Of a stretch of DNA of 64,000 nt, positions 54,333-63,800 are shown piece after piece. The stretch's first letter is position 1; every line of letters begins with the position of its first letter. This DNA is from Micavibrio sp. (lineage in GTDB: Bacteria > Pseudomonadota > Alphaproteobacteria > Micavibrionales > Micavibrionaceae). The stretch is from contig DUBU01000039.1 in NCBI GenBank assembly GCA_012960155.1, positions 110,745 through 174,744 of the forward strand. The letters are read 5' to 3'. Under the pieces are notes generated by a model, which was given only the letters and a program-made list of their open reading frames with translations, did not search any database and was not told the DNA's origin. The position numbers and the translations under genes were made by a program.

Positions 54333-55643
54333 ATGTTGTCTTTCTTAAAATCCCTGCTATCAAGCAGTACAAATAATACGCGCATACAGGCACAACAACT
54401 TCTTCGTGACAATAGCGAGGATGACGCATACACAGTGCCGACCAGAGTTTTGTATCCTTTCCAATGGAACTGGGATTCCTGCTTTACGTCCTTAGGCTGG
54501 GTAACATTTGATGAGGATCGTGCATGGGCAGAGATTGCATCACTTTTAAAGGGGCAGTGCCGCTCAGGTAAGATACCACACATCATTTTTCACAAAGATA
54601 GTGAGAGCTATTTTCCAGGGCCGGATATCTGGCAATATGATAACCCTGAAATGAAAACATCCGGCATAAGCCAGCCTCCGGTATTGGCTACGACAGTACG
54701 TATGGCTTATGAGCGCTGTAAAAATAAAGAACAGGCGCTTAGTTTCATAAACTCTATAATGCCGAAAATACTCGCATACCATCGCTGGTGGCACGAACGG
54801 CGTGACCCCCACAGTACAGGTCTGGTCGCAACATATCACCCTTGGGAAACAGGTAGAGATAATAGCGTTGAATGGGATGAGCCCCTTAAGGCCGTGCCAT
54901 TAGATGATCTCCAGCCCTATGTGCGCAAAGATTTGGCAACAATAAACCCCGCATACCGCCCTACAAACGAAGACTATGATTACTATGTGGCCCTGCTACA
55001 ATTATTCAAAACCCATAAATATGATCAGATTAAGCTGTACGAAATATCTCCGTTTAAGGTAGCCGACATCGGCATAAACAGTATCTTGGCACGCGCGAAT
55101 TCCGACCTCTTATACATGATGACGCTATGTGATAGTTCTGAAGAAGATAGGCAGACAGTCCTAAACTGGCTGGACATGCAAGCAAAAGCATTCGAGCGTT
55201 TTTGGAATAGTGATCGCGGCGTCTATCAATCTATAAACCTTATAACAGGTGAAAAACTGGATTTTGTGACATCAGGTAGTTTCTTATCTCTATGGTCAGG
55301 ACTAATACCTTTTGAGAATGCATCTATTATGGCATCAACACTGGAAAATATGCGTCATGCAACAAAAGTGCTGGTGCCAAGCCTGAGTGCAGATGATGCT
55401 AAATACGATAGATATCGATATTGGCGCGGGCCTGTCTGGGCAATTATAAACTTCATGATTTATGACGGTCTTAAAATTTATGATCAGAAACTATTAGCCG
55501 ACCAAATATTTAACGCTACACGCACGGCGATCAAAACTTATGGGTTTAAAGAATATTATGACCCAGTGAGTGGTGAAGGTCTGGGCGGCGATAACTTCTC
55601 GTGGACCGCCGCTATGTGGTTATACTGGCTGGATAAAAAGTAG
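54333..55643 (+). CDS. GH63-like glycoside hydrolase (glucosylglycerate/mannosylglycerate hydrolase type)
   Basis: 436 residues without a signal peptide. The (alpha/alpha)6-barrel enzymes of this type release glucose or mannose from glycerate-linked compatible solutes. Visible motifs: LYPFQWNWDSCFTSLGW with D48, a candidate catalytic acid in the W-N-W-D-S segment; GQCRSGKIPHIIFHKD; QPPVLATTVRMAYE; HPWETGRDNSVEWDEP; and YRYWRGPVWAIINFMIYDGL. The C-terminal SGEGLGGDNFSWTAAMWLYWL has the likely catalytic base Glu. The length matches mannosylglycerate hydrolases (about 420-450). No matching synthase gene is in the window, so the exact substrate is open. AGGTGGG directly precedes the ATG, a tight spacing. 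Confidence 0.85.
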   Translation: MLSFLKSLLSSSTNNTRIQAQQLLRDNSEDDAYTVPTRVLYPFQWNWDSCFTSLGWVTFDEDRAWAEIASLLKGQCRSGKIPHIIFHKDSESYFPGPDIWQYDNPEMKTSGISQPPVLATTVRMAYERCKNKEQALSFINSIMPKILAYHRWWHERRDPHSTGLVATYHPWETGRDNSVEWDEPLKAVPLDDLQPYVRKDLATINPAYRPTNEDYDYYVALLQLFKTHKYDQIKLYEISPFKVADIGINSILARANSDLLYMMTLCDSSEEDRQTVLNWLDMQAKAFERFWNSDRGVYQSINLITGEKLDFVTSGSFLSLWSGLIPFENASIMASTLENMRHATKVLVPSLSADDAKYDRYRYWRGPVWAIINFMIYDGLKIYDQKLLADQIFNATRTAIKTYGFKEYYDPVSGEGLGGDNFSWTAAMWLYWLDKK

Positions 55644-55688
55644 TTATTAGGGTTACAGAACATTTAATCTCAGGTATTATCTCATACT

Positions 55689-56843
55689 ATGTCTAACGAT
55701 ACTCCCAAATATAAATTGATTTTGATTCTGCTGGCTGTGGTGAATGCCCTGCCGATAATAGGAGTCTTGGGCGGTATCTGGTCCATGCATCAGGTTGGAT
55801 TTTTCTATTGGAGTGAATCTCTCCTGCTCGCTTTTTTTGCCTTAAGTGCCTACGCACGGTACTTGCTAATTTTTATGGCGATTTCTGCACTAGTAGCAGC
55901 CCTTGTCTATATAACAGAACCGTTCTTTTTGAACTTTTATAAAATGACGGCCTTATACTGGGCAATCTACAGTATATGTGTGCTGATCTATATTGAGGTT
56001 ACGCGCTCCACATACGGTGTGACAATTAGAAAGCTACCCACAAAACATAAGCTGGGTGTCTATGCTGCGTTCTTGCTGGTATCTATCTGCTTTACAGTCT
56101 TTCTGACATCGTTCTTGTACCCATATCTTGGCGATGTGCCTTTGGTGGAGTTTGATTATTACCGTGTGTTGATTGTGGCCTCCATCATTGTGCCGTCTAT
56201 TTCTATGGCCATGTTGAAGATGATCAGCATGATTGGAGAAAAGCACTTTATCGACTTCTTGCTCGGCACATACCACACGCCCGTCGAAAGCGAGAGCATT
56301 GTTGTATTCCTCGATATGGTGGGATCATCCGCTATGGCGGAAAAGTTAAGCCCGCAAAAGAGCATGGATTTGATCGCGCGCTTTATCTACGACTGTAGTT
56401 ATCTGTTCCGTATCCATGGTGGTGACATTCTAAACTACACAGGGGATGGTCTGGTAGCCACTTGGCCTTCGACCGACTCTCATCAGGCGTTGTCGGCGAT
56501 GTATGCCTTGCGTAAACATTTTGCAACTCGTGATGTGAAGAAAGCCTACTGGAAACGTTTCGGGCGCGTGCCTGATTTCCGTGTGGGTGTACATGTCGGC
56601 CCTGTTGTTATCAGCCAAATCGGTGAAGAGAAGCTCTTCCTTGGTCTTTACGGCGATACTGTGAATACGGCTGCGCGCCTTGAACAAATGAATAAAGAGC
56701 TAGGTACAAAAATTCTAGTGTCCGAGCCTGTTATTGTGAATGCCGGCCAGACCTGGAAGACCATTCTCAAACCGCTTGGCGAAAAAGAAATCCGCGGCCG
56801 TAAAGGTCATGTAAGGGTTTACACTATTTTAAGCGAGGTTTAG
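55689..56843 (+). CDS. membrane class III adenylate/guanylate cyclase
   Basis: 384 residues. Six predicted membrane helices lie in residues 1-185 (LILILLAVVNALPIIGVL through VASIIVPSISMAML), followed by a class III cyclase domain from about 200. The metal-binding Asp residues are D209 (VVFLDMVGSS) and D253 (NYTGDGLVATW). The later FRVGVHVGPVV and LYGDTVNTAARLEQMNKE provide the base-specifying and transition-state Asn/Arg residues, so the enzyme should be active. Substrate (ATP more likely than GTP) and signal are unknown. Its end overlaps by 20 bases the end of the convergent giant exonuclease gene. Confidence 0.93.
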   Translation: MSNDTPKYKLILILLAVVNALPIIGVLGGIWSMHQVGFFYWSESLLLAFFALSAYARYLLIFMAISALVAALVYITEPFFLNFYKMTALYWAIYSICVLIYIEVTRSTYGVTIRKLPTKHKLGVYAAFLLVSICFTVFLTSFLYPYLGDVPLVEFDYYRVLIVASIIVPSISMAMLKMISMIGEKHFIDFLLGTYHTPVESESIVVFLDMVGSSAMAEKLSPQKSMDLIARFIYDCSYLFRIHGGDILNYTGDGLVATWPSTDSHQALSAMYALRKHFATRDVKKAYWKRFGRVPDFRVGVHVGPVVISQIGEEKLFLGLYGDTVNTAARLEQMNKELGTKILVSEPVIVNAGQTWKTILKPLGEKEIRGRKGHVRVYTILSEV

Positions 56844-59800
56844 AGCCTGACTTCTTCTTAGGCTTGTCCTGCACACCATCATTATCATTAGATGGGATAT
56901 GCGTACGGTATGCCGATGGCGACGGATGCTCACCATTATAGACAAAGCTTGCTTGCGGACGGTGCGGCGGATCAAAGAATGCCCAGCTGTCCTTATCGAC
57001 AGGTTTAAAATCGAGAACCAGAATTTCTTCATCTTCTACACTAGGAGACTCACGATCAAGGAAAGCTGAGTTCACTTTCTCCCACATGTCATAAGCGGCA
57101 GCATAACCACAACGGCGCGCCATTTCGTCAGTGAAAGTGCCATCACATACTTCAGTATAAAGTTCGCCGACTGTCATACGGCGCGCTTTATTTAGTGTGG
57201 TTGTATAGGTATGACCAGTCTCAAGGCCTTCCTTACCATCCATCTTGCTACCCATATCAGCCAACATCTCGCGGAAGCGGATTGGCTTGCCTTCGGTAAT
57301 CTTCTGCGGACAGTAATCGGCAGGAAGTACGAGGCCAGTCAGAGGCTCATCCTTTTTGAAATACGCAAGACGCGGACACACAAGCCCATCAAAATGTAGT
57401 GACGGAATTTTAAAGCTCTGATCAAGTGCATCAACACGGCGCGAATTTGCAATCGGCATAAGCTTGCCAATGCGCATGATATCACGCTTCTTGGCAGGGA
57501 ACTTAACCCCTGCATTATCTTCGTAGGCACGCTGGGCCATTTCAAAATAGTCGCTATAACTAACATTCTCGTCAGATGGTGCTTTGTTTACATTCACCTT
57601 ATCAGGGTAGTACATACGCCCTGTCTGCATACCTTTTAAAACCACAGGTGTCCCTGTTCTGATTTTGGCTTTCTCATCCTTAGTCAAAGACTTGATGACG
57701 AGAGAATAAGGTGTATGACGTAAATCTTGTAACGGTTCTCGTAAATGAGTGTCAGGTACTTCTACAACGATATGGCTTTCGGCTGGAATTTTGTGTTTGA
57801 TCCAGTCACGTGCCAAACCTGTTTCCTCGTCGTAACCGGTCGCCGTCGCAAAGTTACCTTCTTTGCCGACAGTCTTCTTGACCTTCTCTAGCTGGCGACG
57901 GTAATCCGCGAGGAATACCTGCCCCTCTTCGGAGCGCAGGAATACTTCAGCTTCACCTGCGACATAATTAGAGAATACGCGCGCAAGTGACCCCTTGTAT
58001 TCAATAGGCTGGTTGACTTCGAGAGCTAGCAGAGCCTTTTCAAGCACAGGAATAGCTTCCCAACGCATATTTGACGGGTCTTCATTTGGCGGGCCTGCTA
58101 GGTACAGGTCACGCAGCATCTTATAACGGAACTGCCAAAGTGGATCGAGCTCATCCAGACGATCCATATCGGCATGTTTCATGAGAATAGCTGTCGCAGA
58201 TGGTTCTGAACGCATGCGATAGAACTGGATGCGCCATTCGCCCTTCTCGAATTTTTGCTGAACGGCATGAGGCTGGTGTGAGTAGTTCTGCTTGATATAT
58301 TCAATGCTAAGCTCACGCCCCTGTTCCCGACCTGTGGCATCAATCACGCGGAAATCACGGCTTAGATTACCAAGCAGCAAACGGCCTTTTTTGGCATATT
58401 TCTGGTCAAAAATACCGTTGCAGAATTCACTACGTTTATCATTACGCTCGTTTTCATCGTCCGTCAGAATGCGGCGCATACTGGTCCAGCGGAAATCCTC
58501 AATTAGACGGGCAACTGTCTGCAACTGCTCCGTATCCATTTCTTCAAGGTTGACGCGCATAAGCTTGTCGTAGCTCTTCGGATCTTCTTTCTCGCCGATA
58601 ACGACACGGCGCACAGCACCCGGTGCATAAATATTACCGTCATCTTCACGGAACTGTTCAAAGATATGAACATACGGGCTACCTTTCTCACGCAGGCGGC
58701 TACGAACCTTTTTAAAGTTGTCCCAGTAGTTCTGGATCACATCGCGCAGCTCTTCATCACTCTGGCAGTCTTGCCAGTTATCGACGGGCTGCGGTTGAAT
58801 TACAAGACGATGCATAAACTCGTCGATGGCGTTCTGATATTTAAAGATATCAGTCGCGCTTTCGAAAATCATTTGCGTCACGCCTTTTGTCTGCGTTTTG
58901 ACAGGCAAGCGCTTGGCTTTGACAATTTCTTCGCGCGCATCATATTCCATAACATCAAGATCGCCGAAACCGTTAAATACAGCTTCCTCCTCCATCATGG
59001 CATTTGGCTCTGGCTCTTTCTGGCGCAGTTCCCAGTTCAGAATTTCAACTGCATCACGAATGGCTTCCAAAATATCGCCATTATGCTCTTCGGCAATGTA
59101 GCTGTAATTTTGATCAATCGTATCCAGATCCCAGTTACGTGCTGATTCAGTATGAAGAACATTCTCGATCGGCATCACGCCAGGCCATTTACGAATACCA
59201 TCTACGCGGATCAATGAGTCAGGATCGCGTCCCTGCTCGCGCAGCATACGAACAAAATTACGTTGTGTCGGATCACGCTGTGACAAATCTTCACGAGCCA
59301 TTTGCAGAAGTGTCTTACCCTTATATGTGTAACGCTGCAGGTCTACACCATCGAGACGCATTGTAATTGCACGGCGAAGCTGACCTTGCTGGTCATCAAA
59401 TCCAAGAAACGCCATAGCGTCAGCCATAGGCTGGTTAGGATAGCTGTTACGCATAATGGCATAGATAGGTTTATGATCTTCGGTCAGATCATTGGCAGGT
59501 AAAAACTCACGCAAGAAATCTTCATCGCCCTGCATCTCCACAAGCTTCACAACATCTGGCGCCAGTTCACGACAGTAATTGTACATCGAGAATGAAGCCT
59601 TCGAGTCATAAGCTGGTGATTTGTGACCCTTACGAGCATCATAGATGGAACCATCAGGCATTCTGACGCCTTCCCGTAAACGGCGCTTTTTATTCTCGTA
59701 GCGCGTGTTGTTCTCCATCAGAAGTTCAAGCTTCGCAGATGGCACTTTCTCACCACTGCGCTGATCATCACGCTCACCAATCAGTAAACCGTCTTCGCCT

Positions 59801-60837
59801 TGAGGACCGAATAGATGCGTATCCATACCAATAAGAAAACCATCAACCGCCATATTCTTAGGCAGCTCTTTATTACTGATTGTCGCTTTTGAATGCGTAA
59901 AGAAGATGTTTGATGGATGGTAACCCGCACGCACAAGGTTCGCGCGTAATACAGCAATATCGTACCATTTGATACGGTAACCACTGACGAGCAAACGCGG
60001 CATGGTGAATTTCCAACGCTCTTCTGTGACATCGTCGGCCTCATAGGCATCCTCAGATGCTTTGCCATCCGTATAGAACAGATTCTCTATGTTCTCGTAA
60101 TACGGGCTTGATGGGTCACTATCGGCTCGGTACGCAATGCGGTTCTGCCCTGGGTGGATACGAACATCAAAAGTAATGCGGCCATCTTCAGGTTTCATAG
60201 GTCTGAAGACTGTGGAGCGCACTAATGAACCATCAGGCTGCTCGAGCATGGTCGTCTTAGGAATCTTGACAACCTTCTTCTCGGGCCCGATGCAAATTTC
60301 ACCCTTATCATTCAGGCTTAACATTCCTGCTGGGTCGGTGACAATGTTGCCATCAGCATCAAATTCTGTTGCTCGAGTTTCATCGAACAATGGCATATGG
60401 AATGTTTTGATATCTTTATTAACCGGATAGAGCGTTTCACCATTCTTGCGGTAGCTGGCAATCGGGCGCTCTTTATCTTCTTCAACACAGAACTTCATGG
60501 CAGCTAGCGGTGAGTCCTCAAAACGCTTAGCCATCTTTGCCATGGCTTGAGGGTGTTTCATACGACTATCATCGTTAAGCTCTGTGAACGAAGTACGTGT
60601 TACCGCTAGTGCCTGCGGCCCTGGAACATAACGATCAGGGCGCTTAACTTCGATTTCCAGTTCATCATCAAAGTTACCGGCAATATCCCCACGCGCATCA
60701 CCGTAACCCATAATCTGCGCAAAGCTTGTATTCAATGAGTATGCCTCAAAGTCGAAATGGAGCTGCGTGACAATACCACGTGTGACGAGGTGCCATACAT
60801 CTTTCTTATTTGCTACTTTTAACTCGTTCATACTCAT
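56824..60837 (-). CDS. giant exonuclease I (SbcB)-like DEDDh exonuclease
   Basis: 1337 residues from the ATG at 60837, 2 bases after the upstream stop; the longer frame starts at a TTG (60879) and is unlikely. E. coli exonuclease I has 475. Motif I HFDFEAY gives D29 and E31. The following GYGDARGDIAGNFDDELEIEVKRP and YVPGPQALAVTRTS match the ExoI start. Motif II SGYRIKWYD supplies an Asp near 293. Motif III region SPAYDSKASFSMYNYCRELAPDVV aligns with the ExoI ADVYAT helix (Asp near 411), but the nearest His is one residue further away than usual. An SH3-like segment with AITMRLDGVDL follows near 490-500. The remaining 830 residues are mostly unrecognised; about 900-990 may match the ExoI helical domain. 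Basic tail ending SGSKPRLK. Confidence 0.8.
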   Translation of the reverse strand: MSMNELKVANKKDVWHLVTRGIVTQLHFDFEAYSLNTSFAQIMGYGDARGDIAGNFDDELEIEVKRPDRYVPGPQALAVTRTSFTELNDDSRMKHPQAMAKMAKRFEDSPLAAMKFCVEEDKERPIASYRKNGETLYPVNKDIKTFHMPLFDETRATEFDADGNIVTDPAGMLSLNDKGEICIGPEKKVVKIPKTTMLEQPDGSLVRSTVFRPMKPEDGRITFDVRIHPGQNRIAYRADSDPSSPYYENIENLFYTDGKASEDAYEADDVTEERWKFTMPRLLVSGYRIKWYDIAVLRANLVRAGYHPSNIFFTHSKATISNKELPKNMAVDGFLIGMDTHLFGPQGEDGLLIGERDDQRSGEKVPSAKLELLMENNTRYENKKRRLREGVRMPDGSIYDARKGHKSPAYDSKASFSMYNYCRELAPDVVKLVEMQGDEDFLREFLPANDLTEDHKPIYAIMRNSYPNQPMADAMAFLGFDDQQGQLRRAITMRLDGVDLQRYTYKGKTLLQMAREDLSQRDPTQRNFVRMLREQGRDPDSLIRVDGIRKWPGVMPIENVLHTESARNWDLDTIDQNYSYIAEEHNGDILEAIRDAVEILNWELRQKEPEPNAMMEEEAVFNGFGDLDVMEYDAREEIVKAKRLPVKTQTKGVTQMIFESATDIFKYQNAIDEFMHRLVIQPQPVDNWQDCQSDEELRDVIQNYWDNFKKVRSRLREKGSPYVHIFEQFREDDGNIYAPGAVRRVVIGEKEDPKSYDKLMRVNLEEMDTEQLQTVARLIEDFRWTSMRRILTDDENERNDKRSEFCNGIFDQKYAKKGRLLLGNLSRDFRVIDATGREQGRELSIEYIKQNYSHQPHAVQQKFEKGEWRIQFYRMRSEPSATAILMKHADMDRLDELDPLWQFRYKMLRDLYLAGPPNEDPSNMRWEAIPVLEKALLALEVNQPIEYKGSLARVFSNYVAGEAEVFLRSEEGQVFLADYRRQLEKVKKTVGKEGNFATATGYDEETGLARDWIKHKIPAESHIVVEVPDTHLREPLQDLRHTPYSLVIKSLTKDEKAKIRTGTPVVLKGMQTGRMYYPDKVNVNKAPSDENVSYSDYFEMAQRAYEDNAGVKFPAKKRDIMRIGKLMPIANSRRVDALDQSFKIPSLHFDGLVCPRLAYFKKDEPLTGLVLPADYCPQKITEGKPIRFREMLADMGSKMDGKEGLETGHTYTTTLNKARRMTVGELYTEVCDGTFTDEMARRCGYAAAYDMWEKVNSAFLDRESPSVEDEEILVLDFKPVDKDSWAFFDPPHRPQASFVYNGEHPSPSAYRTHIPSNDNDGVQDKPKKKSGSKPRLK

Positions 60838-60839
60838 GA

Positions 60840-63800
60840 TCAGCTCGGTTTCAAATCTTTTGCAGACGTGTTGCTCCAAATAGGTGTTGAGCGCAGGCCG
60901 CTGCTTGCAGGGCCTCTGTCAACGATACTTGGCGCAATCTTTGCCGTACGTCCCTGTGGACGGAAATTAGCCGGATTACTAACGCGATCCCAATCCATAC
61001 GCGTTGTCTTGCGCTGGTAAACGCCATCACTGTCACTGCGCGTCATCAAGCCATCTGTACGGTTCATACCTTCACGACGCAGAAGCGTAACGCGGCGCAG
61101 ATCAAGCCAGCCACCAAAATATTGGGCATATTTACGCTGTAATCTAACAAGTACATAAGATGGGTTGATTTGCGCAATCTTTTTAAATTTGCTGGATGGC
61201 TCTTTAGCATCACGATCGACACGCATGACATTAAAGTCATCAGGTTCGTAATCGGAATGCGGTAAGCCCATCTCTCTAACTAGCGGACGGTAACGCGAGT
61301 GATAGTTATCGCGGCTTGGGTTGTGGTGAATTTCGTGTGTTTCAGACGGCGCTTGCGTCATCATCGTTTTCAGATCTTCACGGAAACCATGTCCATGATA
61401 GTGAATAGGAACGCCGGATACATGGATATTACCCATAGGATCAAGCTGTGGTGTCCAGCCCTGTTTGCGGAACGCATTCATAATACGATCACGATCCCCT
61501 TTAGGGTTGTAGATCTTAAAGCCGTTCATATACGCGCCGATATGCGTCACGTTACGATTACGGCAAAGCTCGTTGATCATGGCTTCCTGATCAGCTTCAT
61601 TGCCGACAATTGCGGACTGTGTCGTGACTGTTACAAAATCCTCAGCATTAATTTTATAGCCTGTGTTACGAACACTCTCATCTACATCAAGTAGTGAGAA
61701 GAAATCTTTGAATTTCTGCAGTGTCGAGAAACGCTCTTCAGCATTACCCTGCGTACCAGTGATAAAGATCATCAGACGGCTTGGGTTGATACGGAAGCTC
61801 TTCGCCATCTGTGAAGTACGTGTGGCACGGATAGAAGCCGTTTCTTGACGCTCCATAATCGCTTTCCACATCAGATAACCGTTTACGTCGTTATCAAATA
61901 CAACAGAGCCATGCTTCATCAGGCTCTTGAGCATATAGTACTTAGTGCTCTTGATATGCTCACGCTCTCTTGGTGGCAGAATTTCTCGGTATGCGCTCAG
62001 CGTGTTCTCTTGCGCTTTCTTAAGCTTAGCCTCGTGGGCAATTTCATAGGCGTCTTGTTCAGCTGCCTCAATGCGTTCCTGCTTTTCAAGGTTAGAAAGA
62101 TCTTCGTTTTCCTTGATTTCTTTTACCAGCTTGCTCTTGGTACGTCTAATGTCAGCATCTGTCACATCAACTTCGTTGAAACTGGCCATGTAGATATCCA
62201 GAACGTCCTGTGGGATAAGCGGATCAGGCTTTCTCATTTCCTCGAAAGGATCGATATAAACTTCACGAAGGTCGTTGTCATGCTGAACACCGAAAAGATT
62301 CTTACATGACAAACGTAGCTCAGCGTTACGGCCAACAGCAGTCAGATCACGGCCACTATTATGGGCAACGTTAAGGCCAATTGTATATTCGGCATCATTC
62401 GTACTGATAGGCGTCATCAGAACACCTTTATCGGACGCCACTATATCAAGAATGTCTTGCAGATTGGTTTCAACTTCTTCGGATGTCGGCGCATGGCCAT
62501 CGTAATTTACAGCCGTGGGGTCATGCAGAGTGACAGTCAGATCGCGATCAACTTTCTCTGGTGTCACGCCATCCATTGCCCCGAGAGCCCGCGTTCCCTT
62601 CTTCAGGAAGTCGATACCCTTCTGCGTAAAGGCATTACCATCACCATATGTCAGTACAGAGCCCTTGTAGTAATCATCTCCGTAACAGCCTGTCACAATA
62701 TAAGGTGTACAACGTGCGGAGTGGCTTACTCCATTCGGACAAGGCTGGACCCATAGACGCGCAGTGCCTGTTTCGTCTTTAATGCAAATCGGTGTTTCGT
62801 CTTTGAGGACCTTGATTTTCGGACGTAATGTGCGTGGTACCTTAAGGAAGTCCATCTTCTTATCAAGGAAGTACTTAACTTCTGCCGTAGCATAAACAGT
62901 CTTTTCCTTCATCTTGCCGGCTTTGGCATAGTAAGCCATGCCGTCGCAGTGATCGTAGTGATCATGTGTAAACGAGAAGCTTTTGATATCATCCCAAAAC
63001 GGAATGTAATCTGGAATAGCGCCATCAAAGTTTGAGTTTGTACCACCAGATGCAAACGGGAAATCCACGGCGTGAGCAACCGAACTTACTGTACCGTCTT
63101 TGCGGAGGCCGCGATGGAAGAACACTTCGGCAAGACCGATCTGATCGCCATATTGCTCGATACGCTTTTCTTGACCTGTACCGTGCAAAGATAAGTACAA
63201 GAACTCGCCGCCTTGCTTCAATGCTGGTGGCGTTGGTAGTTGCGAAATCTGATCCAGCAGATCAAATGACGCGAAGTGGTCCATGTAGCGTGGGTATTCG
63301 TCGCGTGCAACGTCCTTACCAGAACGTTGTGCTGCCCCCATAAGTTTCAAAACATTCTCAGGGTTAGAAATATCGACTTTCTCACCACTAAATGTTGCTT
63401 CGTTTAGTTTATAGGAGTTATCCGATAGCTTCTTAAATTTAAAGTATAAGAGCTTATCAAGCTTTGCGGCGTTTACACCATCAATCTCCTGACGCGGAGA
63501 GATATAATAACGCACAGAGACATCACCGTTTTTATGCGTTTTGAATTCTGGTCCTGTATCAAATACCAAACCCGGTTGCGGGTCTGTAGCGACAAGGTTG
63601 CAACTTTCCGAGAAATCCTTATCAGGCTCAATCGTGTTGATTGTCGCACCCAGCAAAGTTTTAAGGCCAGCCTCATCAAGTCCTGAGAATGTGAAGTCTT
63701 TGCCCTTCCCTGCCTTGCGCACAAAAAGCGGCGCCAAGGTAAAGGCAAAGCCACCTTCCTTGTGAAGGCCGCGAATAGTAAGGTTCTCACCAATGGCTTC

